A stretch of 64,000 bases of DNA from Streptomyces sp. NBC_01481 (GTDB taxonomy: Bacteria > Actinomycetota > Actinomycetes > Streptomycetales > Streptomycetaceae), in assembly GCF_026339995.1 (NCBI RefSeq), contig NZ_JAPEPT010000003.1, positions 310,001 through 374,000 of the forward strand. Reading direction: 5' to 3'. Under the pieces are notes generated by a model. It saw only the letters and a list, made by a program, of their open reading frames with translations, did no database searches and was not told the origin of the DNA. Shown in pieces: positions 43,879 to 53,504 of the stretch; the stretch's first letter is position 1; every line of letters starts with the position of its first letter. A program made the translations under genes and the position numbers.

Positions 43879-45195
43879 ATGAGGATCAGCGTCTTTGGAC
43901 TCGGCTACGTGGGCTGCGTGTCGGCCGCGTGCCTGGCCAGCCTCGGTCACGAGGTCATCGGGGTGGACGTCAACCAGGTGAAGGTCGACCTGGTCAACGA
44001 CGGCAAGGCCCCGGTGGTCGAGGAGCGGATCGGCGAGCTCACAGCCGAGGTCGTGCGGACCGGAGCATTACGCGCCACGGGCGACGTCCGCGAGGCGATC
44101 ATGGACAGCGAGGTGTCGCTGATCTGCGTGGGCACGCCGTCGGAGCCCAACGGCAGCCTGTGCACCACATATCTGGAGCGGGTCACCGAGGAGATCGGTG
44201 CCGCGGTGGCCGAGCGGGGTGGGCGGCAGACCGTCGTGTTCCGCAGCACCATGCTCCCGGGCACCTGCCTGAACCTGCTGGTACCGATCCTGGAGAAGTA
44301 CGTCGGCGGCACGGCCGGGGTGGACTTCGGGGTCGCGGTCAACCCGGAGTTCCTGCGCGAGGGCACGAGCGTGCGGGACTTCTTCGACCCGCCCAAGACC
44401 GTCATCGGCGAGCTCGACCCGGCAAGCGGCGACGTGGTGGCGGCGCTGTACGACGGCTTGCCCGGCGAGGTGTTCCGGGTGCCCATCCCGACGGCCGAGG
44501 CGATCAAATACGCGGACAACGCGTTCCACGGTCTCAAGATCGGCTTCGCGAACGAGCTGGGCGCGGTGTGCCAGGCGCTCGGGGTGGACTCGCACCAGGT
44601 GATCGACGTGTTCCTGGCCGACCGCAAGCTGAACATCAGCCCCGCCTACCTGCGGCCCGGCTTCGCCTTCGGTGGCTCCTGCCTGCCCAAGGACTTGCGC
44701 AGCCTGGTCCACGCGGCGCGGCGGGCCGACATCTCGGTGCCCATCCTCGCCCACGTGCTGCCCTCCAACGCCGAACATCTGCAGCGCGCGGTGGAGTTGG
44801 TCGAGCGCACCGGCAAGCGTCGGGTGGGCCTGTTCGGGCTGTCCTTCAAACCCGGCACCGACGACCTCCGCGAAAGCCCGCTCGTCGAGCTGGCGGAGAG
44901 GCTCTACGGCAAGGGTTACGACCTGCGGATCTACGACCCCAATGTGAACCTCTCCCGGCTGCTCGGCGCGAACCGCGAGTACATCGAGACCCGGCTGCCG
45001 CACCTCGGGCAGCTGCTCGCGGAGTCCGTCGACGAGGTCCTCGAGCATGCCGAGGTGTGCCTGGTCGGGACCAAGGATCCGGCCGTCCTGTCGGCGCTGC
45101 CCCATGGCGACGGCACGGTGCTCATCGACCTCGTCCATCTTCCCGACGCCGAGGCGCGCCGGACCGAACCGGGATACGTGGGCCTTGCTTGGTGA
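43879..45195 (+). CDS. GDP-mannose 6-dehydrogenase, AlgD-like
   Basis: A 438-residue NAD-dependent dehydrogenase that would oxidise GDP-mannose to GDP-mannuronate. It opens with the Rossmann motif GLGYVG, has the family PGFAFGGSCLPKD with catalytic C268 (the same number as in Pseudomonas AlgD), and the closing GLSFKPGTDDLRESPLVELAE. These fit AlgD better than UDP-glucose dehydrogenase, though family memory rather than alignment is the basis. ATG 43879 follows GGGGGGAGGAAC. An in-frame TTA codon sits at 44068 (residue 64). The GT4 gene overlaps its 3' end. Confidence 0.88.
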   Translation: MRISVFGLGYVGCVSAACLASLGHEVIGVDVNQVKVDLVNDGKAPVVEERIGELTAEVVRTGALRATGDVREAIMDSEVSLICVGTPSEPNGSLCTTYLERVTEEIGAAVAERGGRQTVVFRSTMLPGTCLNLLVPILEKYVGGTAGVDFGVAVNPEFLREGTSVRDFFDPPKTVIGELDPASGDVVAALYDGLPGEVFRVPIPTAEAIKYADNAFHGLKIGFANELGAVCQALGVDSHQVIDVFLADRKLNISPAYLRPGFAFGGSCLPKDLRSLVHAARRADISVPILAHVLPSNAEHLQRAVELVERTGKRRVGLFGLSFKPGTDDLRESPLVELAERLYGKGYDLRIYDPNVNLSRLLGANREYIETRLPHLGQLLAESVDEVLEHAEVCLVGTKDPAVLSALPHGDGTVLIDLVHLPDAEARRTEPGYVGLAW

Positions 45196-46450
45196 CAAGA
45201 CCAGCGGCGCCGGGCCCGCCCGGCGCGCGCTGATTCTGGTGGAGAACCTGTCGGTGCCGTTCGACCGGCGGGTGTGGCAGGAGTGCACGACGCTGCGCGA
45301 CGCGGGCTGGACGGTGCACGTCATCTGTCCCCGGGGGGAGAAGCGGGACACGGAGCCGGAGGCGGAGATCGACGGGGTGCGCATCCACCGCTACCCGTTG
45401 CGCGCGGCCACCGGAGGGCCGGCCGGCTACCTGCGGGAGTACGGATCGGCGTTGTGGCACACGCTCCGGCTGGCCCGCAAGGTCGGCCCGGTCGACGTGG
45501 TGCACGCCTGCAACCCGCCGGACCTGCTGTTCCTGCCGGCACTGTGGCTGAAGCGGCGCGGGGCGCGGTTCGTCTTCGACCAGCACGACCTGGTACCCGA
45601 GCTGTACCTCTCCCGGTTCGACCGCGGCGAGGATCTGCTCTACCGCGCCGTGTGCGCGCTGGAACGGCGCACCTACCGGGCCGCGGACGTCGTGCTCGCC
45701 ACGAACGAGAGCTACCGGGATGTCGCGCTGCGCCGTGGCGGGCAGCGGCCGGAGGACGTCTTCGTGGTGCGCAGCGCGCCCGACACCAACCGGTTCCAGC
45801 CGGTACCGCCCGAGCCGGAGCTGAAGCGCGGGAAGCCTCATCTGCTGTGCTATCTCGGCGTCATGGGCCCCCAGGACGGCGTCGACTACGCCTTGCGGGC
45901 CCTCGCGAAGCTGCGCGACGAGTTCGGGCGGACCGACTGGCATGCGGTGTTCGTCGGCGGCGGCGACACCTTCGACGCGATGGTCGAGCTGTCCCGGCGG
46001 CTCGGGCTCTCGGAGCAGGTGCAGTTCACCGGGCGCATCCCGGACGCCGACCTGGCGCGCTACCTGTCCACCGCGGACGTGTGCCTCTCTCCCGACCCGC
46101 ACAATCCGCTCAACGACGTGTCGACCATGAACAAGGTCCTGGAGTACATGGTGATGGGACGGCCGATCGTCTCGTTCGACCTCCGGGAGGCGCGGGTCTC
46201 CGCCGGCGACGCCGCCGTCTACGCACCCGCCAACGACGAGGCCGAGTTCGCCAAGCTCATCGCGCTGCTCCTGGACGACCCGGAGAAGCGGGCCCGCATG
46301 GGCAAGATCGGCGAGGAACGGATCAACGGGCCGCTCGCCTGGCGGAACTCCCAGCAATCGCTGCTCGCCGCCTACGCCGCTGCCTGCCGGGACCACGCTC
46401 CGGTGTCGGCGGGCCACCCGGACCGGGCAGGGAAGAGGCAGCGCCGTTGA
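45185..46450 (+). CDS. Family 4 glycosyltransferase
   Basis: A GT4-type glycosyltransferase of about 421 residues. It shows LILVENLSVPFDRRVWQE at the N-terminus, a central LCYLGVMGPQDGVDYALRAL (start of the second Rossmann half) and the nucleotide-sugar region DVCLSPDPHNPLNDVSTMNKVLEYMVMG. It would add the next sugar to the lipid-linked unit. The start is uncertain: no ATG or GTG precedes the conserved N-terminus in frame; TTG 45185 overlaps the previous gene by 11 bases and is the best choice. The Wzz-like gene begins inside its stop codon. Confidence 0.88.
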   Translation: MLGDKTSGAGPARRALILVENLSVPFDRRVWQECTTLRDAGWTVHVICPRGEKRDTEPEAEIDGVRIHRYPLRAATGGPAGYLREYGSALWHTLRLARKVGPVDVVHACNPPDLLFLPALWLKRRGARFVFDQHDLVPELYLSRFDRGEDLLYRAVCALERRTYRAADVVLATNESYRDVALRRGGQRPEDVFVVRSAPDTNRFQPVPPEPELKRGKPHLLCYLGVMGPQDGVDYALRALAKLRDEFGRTDWHAVFVGGGDTFDAMVELSRRLGLSEQVQFTGRIPDADLARYLSTADVCLSPDPHNPLNDVSTMNKVLEYMVMGRPIVSFDLREARVSAGDAAVYAPANDEAEFAKLIALLLDDPEKRARMGKIGEERINGPLAWRNSQQSLLAAYAAACRDHAPVSAGHPDRAGKRQRR

Positions 46451-47814
46451 GCGATGACACGATACGCCTGGTCACGATCGGCCGGATCATCCGTCGGCGC
46501 CGGCGGCTTCTCACCGTCCTCGCCCTGGTGGGTGCGCTCGTCGGTTACGGCACCTCTTTGCTGATTCCGCCGCGCTACACGACATCGGCATCGGTACTGC
46601 TGCCGGGCGCGTGGGAGGAGCGCGAGCTGCTGACTCAGTCGGAGATCGCGACCAGTTCGGTAGTGGTCGACCGCGCGGCCGCTGCGCTCGACTGGAGCGG
46701 GGTCAGCGGCCGCGAGCTGCGGGACCAGGTGAGCGCCAAGGCCTCGGACGGGAACATCATCAAGATCTCTGGTACGGCCGACACCCCGGAGCGTGCGCAG
46801 CGGCTCTCCGACCAAGTGGCCCAGCAGTACGTCACATTCGCCGCGCGGATAGCCGGCGACAACACCGACCCCGAAGCGGCGGCGGGGCCCGAGGCGTTGC
46901 GGAAGATGGTGGTGCAGACCAGCCGCCGCATCACCGACCTGGCCGAGGCGGCCGATCCGGGGCAGACCGTGGAGAGCGTGCAGGGCCGCACCGAGCTCGA
47001 GAAGCTGCGCACCACCCTGCAGGAGGCCATGGACAAGCTGGACCAGGCCGACCCGGCGACCAACAAGGCCAACCTGGTCGTCATGGGGCCGTCCGCCCGG
47101 CCGGCCGGCGAGGCACCGCCGACGAGGATGCAACTCATCGTCGCCGGGGCGCTGCTGTTCTTCCTGGTCTCGGTCATCGGCCATCTCACCGCCGCGCGGG
47201 TGAGTCGCCGACTGCGCACCGAACCGGAGATCGCCGCGGCGCTGGGCTCGGCGCTCCTCGGCTCCGTCGACGTACCTGGTGAACGGCCCGCGCACCGACC
47301 GGAAGACAGTGCCCTGCGGCCCCGGATCCGCCGGCTCCTCGGCCTCGACATCCGGTGGGACGTACCGACCCCGCAGACCTCCGGCGACGAGGCCAGCAGG
47401 CAGATCCGCTACCGGCGGGTGTGCGCCCGCCTCCGGGACCAACTGCCCGCCCCCCGACGGCTGCTGGTCGTCGTCCCGGACGGCGACGAGATCGCCCGCC
47501 GGGCCGCCGGGCAGCTCGTCGCCGAGGCCGGGAGCGATCTGCTGCTGCGCGAGGTGGGGGTTTCGGTGACCCGGCCGATGGTGCCGGACCGCGACAACGA
47601 GTCCGGTGCCCTGGTCGTGCTCAGCGCGGGCAGCTGGACCGCAGGGGAACTCGCCGGCATCGCCGAGGCGTGTGCGGATGCCAAGCACGAGGTCGTCGGC
47701 ATCGTCCTCGCCGGCACGGTCTGGACCCGTCCGACACGGTCCGCCGGCCGGCCTCGGGATGCCGCCACGCCCCCGCTCGCAGTGGGCAACGACGCAAGGG
47801 GAGGCTCAGGGTGA
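46447..47814 (+). CDS. Wzz-like chain-length protein with degenerate kinase-like tail
   Basis: A 455-residue membrane protein. N-terminal helix near 17-37, a periplasmic part including long coiled segments (VQGRTELEKLRTTLQEAMDKL), a second helix near 226-245, then a cytoplasmic region (about 250-455). The layout is that of polysaccharide co-polymerases. The tail shows RRLLVVVPDGDEIARR where a BY-kinase would have its P-loop, but no GxxxxGK[ST] remains. TTG 46447 overlaps the previous stop by 3 bases (TTGA). It pairs with the following gene. Confidence 0.82.
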   Translation: MSDDTIRLVTIGRIIRRRRRLLTVLALVGALVGYGTSLLIPPRYTTSASVLLPGAWEERELLTQSEIATSSVVVDRAAAALDWSGVSGRELRDQVSAKASDGNIIKISGTADTPERAQRLSDQVAQQYVTFAARIAGDNTDPEAAAGPEALRKMVVQTSRRITDLAEAADPGQTVESVQGRTELEKLRTTLQEAMDKLDQADPATNKANLVVMGPSARPAGEAPPTRMQLIVAGALLFFLVSVIGHLTAARVSRRLRTEPEIAAALGSALLGSVDVPGERPAHRPEDSALRPRIRRLLGLDIRWDVPTPQTSGDEASRQIRYRRVCARLRDQLPAPRRLLVVVPDGDEIARRAAGQLVAEAGSDLLLREVGVSVTRPMVPDRDNESGALVVLSAGSWTAGELAGIAEACADAKHEVVGIVLAGTVWTRPTRSAGRPRDAATPPLAVGNDARGGSG

Positions 47815-49343
47815 CGACGAGTACAGGTTCGGAGTCGTCGGCCGCCACTCCACTGCTTGACCTGCAGTCGCTGGTGGTGGCGGTACGGAGGCGGCGCCGC
47901 CTCTGGTCGGCCATGGCACTGCTTGGGCTGCTCGTCGGCGCGGCGGTGGCGGTCCTGCTGCCGCCACCGCCGACCGCGGTGACCAAGGTGCTGGTCGCGC
48001 ACCAGGCGGACCAGCCGAACGACCCCGGAACGCTGATCCGCACCGACGTCGCGCTGCTGGGGACCACGCGGATCGCGAGCAAGGCCCTGCAGTCCCTCAA
48101 GTCCCCGGAAAAACCCGAGGACTTCATGCAGGACTACGGGGGCATCGGCTTGACCAACAACCTGCTGCAGATCGATGTGACAGGTGACAGCGACGCGGAA
48201 GCGGTGGCCCGCGCCAAGGCGCTGGCCGATGCGTTCGTCGCGGACCATGTGCGGCGGATACAGGAAGCCGCGAACGCCGAGTCCAAGACCCTGCTCGAGC
48301 AGCGTGACCGGATGCGGAACGAACTCGCCCAGGTCAACAAGACGATCGGGGACAGAACCCCGGAGAGCAGAGCGGAAGACTCGGCGAACCTCGAGTCTCT
48401 CTTCGCCCGCCGGGCCGAACTCACCTCGCGGATAGCCGATTTCGATCAGCGCGCCGGAGAGGCACGCACCAGCACGCCCCGGCTCATCGCCGGCACACAG
48501 ATCGTGGACGCCCCGCGCGCGGTGCAGCACTCCCTGCCCAAGACCGCTGCCACCAACGCCGTGATCGGGCTCGTGCTCGGTCTCGTCCTCGGGCTCGCGG
48601 TGGCCGCGGTCGGCTCGGTGGTGGCGGACCGCCCCGTGCTGCGCCGGGAGATCGCGGCGAACCTGGGCGCCTCGGTCATCGCGGAGCTGCGCCGCGTGCC
48701 CCGCTGGTCGATCAAGCTGTGGCAGCGCCGACGGACCCGGGCGGCACGGACAAGGCTCACCTCGTCCCTGGCCCGCACCGTGCGCGGCTCCGCGGAACCG
48801 GTGTCGCTGCTGGAACTGGGCTGTGCGCGCAGCACGAGTGTGATCGCCCTGGACCTGGCACGGGCACTGGCGACGGCTGAGGAGCCGGTGGTCATCGTCG
48901 ATGGTCTGCCACGCCAGCAGCTCGCCAACCGCCGCCCGAAGCCAGGAGACCCCACCGTGGTCAGCGGCGAGAGCGCCGCGACCGGATCGCAGCAGGAGCG
49001 CCGGCTCGGCGTCGGCTCGGTGGCACCCGGCGCGGCGTGGACCGACCTGCAGCACCTCGGCACCCAGACCGTGCTCGTCGTACGTGCCGGGCACGGCAGC
49101 GCCGCATGGCTGCACACCGTGGCGCGGCAACTCGCGGACCAGAGCATTCCGGTGATCGGCGTGGTGCTGATCGACCCCGATCCGCGGGACCGGACCGACG
49201 GCACGCTGTGGGACGGGCTGCACACCGCGCTGCGCGGCCACAACGAGCGGCTGGCCCGGCAGAACGGGACCGGCAGGCGGCGCATTGAGCGGCAGCCGAA
49301 GTGGGCCGCACGGGTCCCGGACAGCGACCAGGAGGCACGGTAG
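47811..49343 (+). CDS. Second Wzz-like protein with degenerate BY-kinase domain
   Basis: A 510-residue protein similar in layout to the one before: first helix near 34-56, periplasmic coiled-coil region (AESKTLLEQRDRMRNELAQV), helix near 247-270, then a cytoplasmic Rossmann-like region. It keeps a Walker A'-like VVIVDG but the P-loop position reads GCARSTSVIALD, lacking the lysine, so no tyrosine-kinase activity is expected. GTG 47811 overlaps the previous stop (GTGA). Likely acts in chain-length control with its neighbour. Confidence 0.8.
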   Translation: MTTSTGSESSAATPLLDLQSLVVAVRRRRRLWSAMALLGLLVGAAVAVLLPPPPTAVTKVLVAHQADQPNDPGTLIRTDVALLGTTRIASKALQSLKSPEKPEDFMQDYGGIGLTNNLLQIDVTGDSDAEAVARAKALADAFVADHVRRIQEAANAESKTLLEQRDRMRNELAQVNKTIGDRTPESRAEDSANLESLFARRAELTSRIADFDQRAGEARTSTPRLIAGTQIVDAPRAVQHSLPKTAATNAVIGLVLGLVLGLAVAAVGSVVADRPVLRREIAANLGASVIAELRRVPRWSIKLWQRRRTRAARTRLTSSLARTVRGSAEPVSLLELGCARSTSVIALDLARALATAEEPVVIVDGLPRQQLANRRPKPGDPTVVSGESAATGSQQERRLGVGSVAPGAAWTDLQHLGTQTVLVVRAGHGSAAWLHTVARQLADQSIPVIGVVLIDPDPRDRTDGTLWDGLHTALRGHNERLARQNGTGRRRIERQPKWAARVPDSDQEAR

Positions 49344-49346
49344 GAC

Positions 49347-51281
49347 ATGTGTGGCATCGCAGGCACTTACCGATGGCCGGACGGGAAGGCCGTGACCGAC
49401 CGGCTCACCGACACCCTCGCCCACCGCGGTCCGGACGGGGCGGGCCGGTACAGCCACTCCGTCGGTGACGGCGAAGTGCACCTCGGGCACCGCCGGCTGG
49501 CCATCGTCGACCTGTCCGAGACCGGCGCCCAGCCGATGGTCTCGGACGGCCTCGTCCTGACGTACAACGGGGAGCTGTACAACGCGCCCGAATTACGTGC
49601 CGAACTGGCAGCCGCCGGGGTGCGCTTCCGCGGTACCTCCGACACCGAGGTGCTGCTTGAGGCCTGGCGGCGCTGGGGCACGGACTGTCTGCCCCGGCTG
49701 CGCGGCATGTTCGCGTTCGGGATCTTCGACGAGCGAACCGGTGAGCTGGTGCTCGCCCGCGACCAGCTCGGCATCAAGCCGCTGTTCCTGCTCCGGCGCG
49801 GTGCGGGCCTGGTGTTCGCCTCCGAGCTCAAGGCGCTCGCCGCCGCCACCGGCGGATCGCTGCAGGTGGACGAGGCGGCGCTGGTGGCGTCACTGCTCTA
49901 CTACTGGGTGCCGGACTCACGGTGCGCGTTCCGCGAGGCGGAGAAGTTGCCGCCGGGGAGCTGGCTGCGGTGCAGGCCCGACGGCCGGGTGGAGCGCGGC
50001 CGGTACTGGCACCTGAAGGACGTCGCCGCCGAGGGCAGGGAGCGGGCCCGGGGCGGCGAGCAGCCGGATCTGGCCGCCATTGTCGAGGATTCGACTCGCC
50101 GCCACCTGCTCTCCGACGTACCCGTGGCGACCTTCCTCTCCGGCGGCCTCGACTCCAGCTACCTGACCGCGCTGGCCGCCCGCGACCAACCCGGGATCTC
50201 CGCCTACACGATCGGGTTCCGCGCCGAGGACGCCAAGTTCGAGGCGATGCCGGACGACCTTCGCTACGCCCGGCAGGTGGCCGAGCGGTTCGGCGTCGAC
50301 CTGCACGAGATCGAGATCGCTCCGAATGTGCTCGACCTGCTGCCGCGGATGACGTACCACCTGGACGAGCCGATCGGCGACCCCGCCGCGATAAACACGT
50401 TCCTGATCTGCGAGGCCGCCCGGGAGGCCGGGGTCAAGGTGATGCTCTCGGGGATGGGTGCCGACGAGCTGTTCGCCGGTTATCGCAAGCACCTGGCCAA
50501 CCTCCTTGCACTGCGCTACCAGCGCGTCCCGCGGCCCCTGCGGCGCGGGGTGTCCAGGGCCGTGGACCGGCTGCCGGTGGCAACGGCCCGCCGGGGGTAC
50601 CGGTCGGTGCGCTTCGCCAAACGGTTCCTCTCCTTCGCCGATCTGCCGGAGGAGACCGCGTTCCGGCGCAGCTACACCATGTACGACCAGGACGAGTTGC
50701 TCGCCTTGGTCGATCCGGACCTGGCCGGGACGGTGGACGACGTGCTGACCGAGCACGCGGACATCTACGAGGACAACGAGCTGGACGACTTCGTCAACCG
50801 CATGTGCCTGGGCGACGCCCGGATGTTCCTGCCGGGCCTGAACCTCGCTTACACGGACCGCTCCAGCATGGCCGCGTCGACCGAGGTGCGGGTGCCGTAC
50901 GTGGACGTCGAGGTGGTCAAGGCGGCGTTCGCCGTGCCCGGCGATCGCAAGATCGTCGGACGGCAGGGCAAGGCCGTCCTCAAGGAGGCGGCCACCTCGA
51001 TCCTGCCCCGGGAGATCGTGTACCGGCCCAAGGGCCTGTTCAGCGCCCCGCTGCGCGCCTGGATGAGCCGGGATCTGGCACCCCTGGTGCGCGAGGTGGT
51101 GAACGACGGCGTGCTCGTCAACTCCGGGTTCCTGCGCCGCGACGCGCTGGCGCGCATGGTCGCCGAGGACGCTGCCGGGCAGCGGGACTTCTCCAAGCAT
51201 CTGTGGCATGTGCTGACCCTCGAGTACTGGTACCGCGACGCGACCTCCGGGTCCGGCCGGAGCGCTCGCTCGGCGGCGTAG
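49347..51281 (+). CDS. Asparagine synthase-type glutamine amidotransferase (AsnB family)
   Basis: A 644-residue glutamine-dependent amidotransferase. Cys2 (MCGIAG) is the N-terminal nucleophile; NGELYN and the aspartate loop follow in the class II glutaminase domain (1-200). The synthetase domain has the PP-loop SGGLDSSYL (about 265-273). In exopolysaccharide clusters such proteins amidate uronic acids or other carboxylates rather than make asparagine; that role is inferred from context. An in-frame TTA codon at 49593 (residue 83) suggests bldA dependence. ATG 49347 is behind AGGAGG. Confidence 0.92.
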   Translation: MCGIAGTYRWPDGKAVTDRLTDTLAHRGPDGAGRYSHSVGDGEVHLGHRRLAIVDLSETGAQPMVSDGLVLTYNGELYNAPELRAELAAAGVRFRGTSDTEVLLEAWRRWGTDCLPRLRGMFAFGIFDERTGELVLARDQLGIKPLFLLRRGAGLVFASELKALAAATGGSLQVDEAALVASLLYYWVPDSRCAFREAEKLPPGSWLRCRPDGRVERGRYWHLKDVAAEGRERARGGEQPDLAAIVEDSTRRHLLSDVPVATFLSGGLDSSYLTALAARDQPGISAYTIGFRAEDAKFEAMPDDLRYARQVAERFGVDLHEIEIAPNVLDLLPRMTYHLDEPIGDPAAINTFLICEAAREAGVKVMLSGMGADELFAGYRKHLANLLALRYQRVPRPLRRGVSRAVDRLPVATARRGYRSVRFAKRFLSFADLPEETAFRRSYTMYDQDELLALVDPDLAGTVDDVLTEHADIYEDNELDDFVNRMCLGDARMFLPGLNLAYTDRSSMAASTEVRVPYVDVEVVKAAFAVPGDRKIVGRQGKAVLKEAATSILPREIVYRPKGLFSAPLRAWMSRDLAPLVREVVNDGVLVNSGFLRRDALARMVAEDAAGQRDFSKHLWHVLTLEYWYRDATSGSGRSARSAA

Positions 51282-51308
51282 TAGACGGCGTAGAAACAAG
51301 GGGACTTT

Positions 51309-53504
51309 GTGAAGCAGGTTGTGCAGAACTACAAGAGCGGCGAGCTGGCGGTGCTCGACGTGCCGGTGCCGGGGTGCAAGCCGGGCGGTGTGCTGGTCCG
51401 CACCGCCTACTCGCTGATATCCACCGGGACCGAGCTCATGAAGGTGTCCGAGGCCGGTATGTCGATGCTGGGCAAGGCCCGTTCCCGTCCCGATCAGGTG
51501 GCCAAGGTCATGCAGAGCGTGGCCACCAACGGGGTGCCCGCCACCTACCGCAAGGTGATGGGCAAGCTGGACTCCTACACGCCGCTGGGCTACTCGCTGT
51601 GCGGGGTGGTCGAGCAGGTCGGCGCCGGGATCGACGATGTGAAGGTCGGCGACCTCGTGGCCTGCGCCGGCAACGAGCACGCGTTGCACGCCGAGCTGAA
51701 CTGGGTGCCGAAGAACCTCTACGCCCCGGTGCCGGACGGCCTCGCGCCGCGGCACGCGGCCTTCGGCACCGTCGGGTCGATCGCGATGCAGGGCGTGCGC
51801 CGCGGCGAGCCGCAACTCGGCGACGTGGCGCTGGTTATCGGCCTCGGGCTGATCGGGCAGTTGGTGGTGCAGCTCCTCGCCGCTTCGGGGGTCCGCGTCG
51901 TCGGGGTCGACCCCGACCCGGTGCGCTGCGAGCTCGCCGAGGGCCTGGGCGCCGCGGCCTGCGGCGATCCCGCGTCCGCGGCCGTGGAAGCCGCCGTCGC
52001 CGAACTCACCGGCGGTCACGGCGTGGACCAGGTGTACCTGGCCGCCGGCGGCGGCAGCAATCAGCCCGTCGAGCTGGCTGCCCGGTTGTGCCGGGACCGT
52101 GGCCGGGTCGTCGACATCGGCAAGTGCCGCCTGGACCTGCCGTGGAACGCGTACTACGAGAAAGAGCTCGACGTCCGGTTCTCCCGCAGTTACGGCCCCG
52201 GGCGCTACGACCCGGAGTACGAGCTCGAGGGGCGGGACTACCCGATCGGCTACGTGCGCTGGACCGAGCGCCGCAACCTGGCGTGCTTCCTCGATCTCCA
52301 TGCCCGCGGCAGCGTCGACGTGGAGCCCCTGGTCTCCCACATCGCCGACTTCGACGACGCCGTCGAGACGTACCAGAGCCTGAAGGACGGCGACCTGAAG
52401 GCCGTGGCCGTGCTGTTCCGGTACGCCGAACAGAAGGAGGAAGCGGGGGAAGCGGAGGCACCGGCGGTCGCAGTGCCCGCGGTGCGACGCAGCGGCAAAG
52501 CGTCCACCCCGGCCCGGTCCGCCAAGGCACCGGTGCGGCTGGCGTTCGCCGGCGCGGGAAACTACGCGACGTCGATGCTGCTGCCGCACCTGGCACAGCG
52601 CGACGGCGTCGAGTTGTCCACGGTCGTCACCACGACGGCGCTGTCCGCGGCCAACGCCAAGCGGAAGTTCGGCTTCGCCGAGGCGACCACCGATCTCGAC
52701 GCCGTACTCGGCGACAAGTCCGTCGACGCGGTGTTCGTGGTCACCCGCCACAGCTCGCACGCCGAACTGACCCGAAGGGCGCTCCTGGCCGGCAAGGCGG
52801 TGTTCGTGGAGAAGCCCCTGGCGCTCACCGAGGACGAGCTGGCCGGTGTGCTCGCGGCGGTGGAGGAGTCCGGCAACGACCGGCTGCAGGTGGGCTTCAA
52901 CCGCCGGTTCGCGCCGCTGTTGCAGGAGGCCAGGAAGCGGTTCGGCGCCCGGACCGGTCCGGCGAGCCTGCGCTACCTGGTCAACGCGGGCCGGCTGCAG
53001 CACGGCAGCTGGTACCTCCAACAGGGCACCGAGGGCTCGCGCTTCGCCGGCGAGGGCGGACACTTCATCGACACGGCGAGCTGGCTGCTCGAGGCCGACC
53101 CGGTCTCGGTGTACGCGGTCGCCACGGCAGGCAACGAGGACCTGCAGGTCGTGCTGCGCTACCCGGACGGGTCCACCGCCACCATCAGCTACGTCACCAC
53201 CGGCGCGGCCGGCTTCCCCAAGGAGACGCTGGACCTCGTCGCGGACGGCAAGGTGCTGCGGCTCGACGACTTCGTCCGTGCCGCTGTTTACGATGGCCGC
53301 CGCAAGCGGTGGGTCAGTTCGCGGCTGCCCAAGGCCCGGGACAAGGGCCAGTCCGCCGAGCTGGCCGCGTTCATCAAGGCCGTGCGGACCGGCGGGCCGA
53401 TGCCGGTGCCGCTTGAGTCGCTGGTCGCCACCACCGCGGCCACCCTCGCCGTACAGGCAGGCCTGGCCGGCGGCGCGCCGGTGACGCTGGCGAGGGCACG
53501 ATGA
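51309..53504 (+). CDS. Bi-domain oxidoreductase (ADH-like plus Gfo/Idh/MocA)
   Basis: A 731-residue fusion. The first 370 residues are a medium-chain alcohol dehydrogenase (VIGLGLIGQLVVQLLAASG, catalytic-zinc residues not obvious). After an Ala/Glu/Pro linker (about 375-410) a Gfo/Idh/MocA dehydrogenase follows: AFAGAGNYATSMLLPHL, the EKPLAL motif and RFAGEGGHFID. It would dehydrogenate a sugar nucleotide or sugar chain. Such fusions commonly sit beside heparinase II/III genes, as here; the next gene overlaps by 4 bases. GTG 51309 has GGGG upstream. Confidence 0.9.
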   Translation: MKQVVQNYKSGELAVLDVPVPGCKPGGVLVRTAYSLISTGTELMKVSEAGMSMLGKARSRPDQVAKVMQSVATNGVPATYRKVMGKLDSYTPLGYSLCGVVEQVGAGIDDVKVGDLVACAGNEHALHAELNWVPKNLYAPVPDGLAPRHAAFGTVGSIAMQGVRRGEPQLGDVALVIGLGLIGQLVVQLLAASGVRVVGVDPDPVRCELAEGLGAAACGDPASAAVEAAVAELTGGHGVDQVYLAAGGGSNQPVELAARLCRDRGRVVDIGKCRLDLPWNAYYEKELDVRFSRSYGPGRYDPEYELEGRDYPIGYVRWTERRNLACFLDLHARGSVDVEPLVSHIADFDDAVETYQSLKDGDLKAVAVLFRYAEQKEEAGEAEAPAVAVPAVRRSGKASTPARSAKAPVRLAFAGAGNYATSMLLPHLAQRDGVELSTVVTTTALSAANAKRKFGFAEATTDLDAVLGDKSVDAVFVVTRHSSHAELTRRALLAGKAVFVEKPLALTEDELAGVLAAVEESGNDRLQVGFNRRFAPLLQEARKRFGARTGPASLRYLVNAGRLQHGSWYLQQGTEGSRFAGEGGHFIDTASWLLEADPVSVYAVATAGNEDLQVVLRYPDGSTATISYVTTGAAGFPKETLDLVADGKVLRLDDFVRAAVYDGRRKRWVSSRLPKARDKGQSAELAAFIKAVRTGGPMPVPLESLVATTAATLAVQAGLAGGAPVTLARAR

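Noticed and set aside
49917..53416. Two open frames of over 1000 codons across the AsnB and oxidoreductase genes, one on each strand
   Set aside because: Both are shadows: Arg/Gly/Ala-rich, no recognisable domain, while the annotated frames contain complete family motifs.
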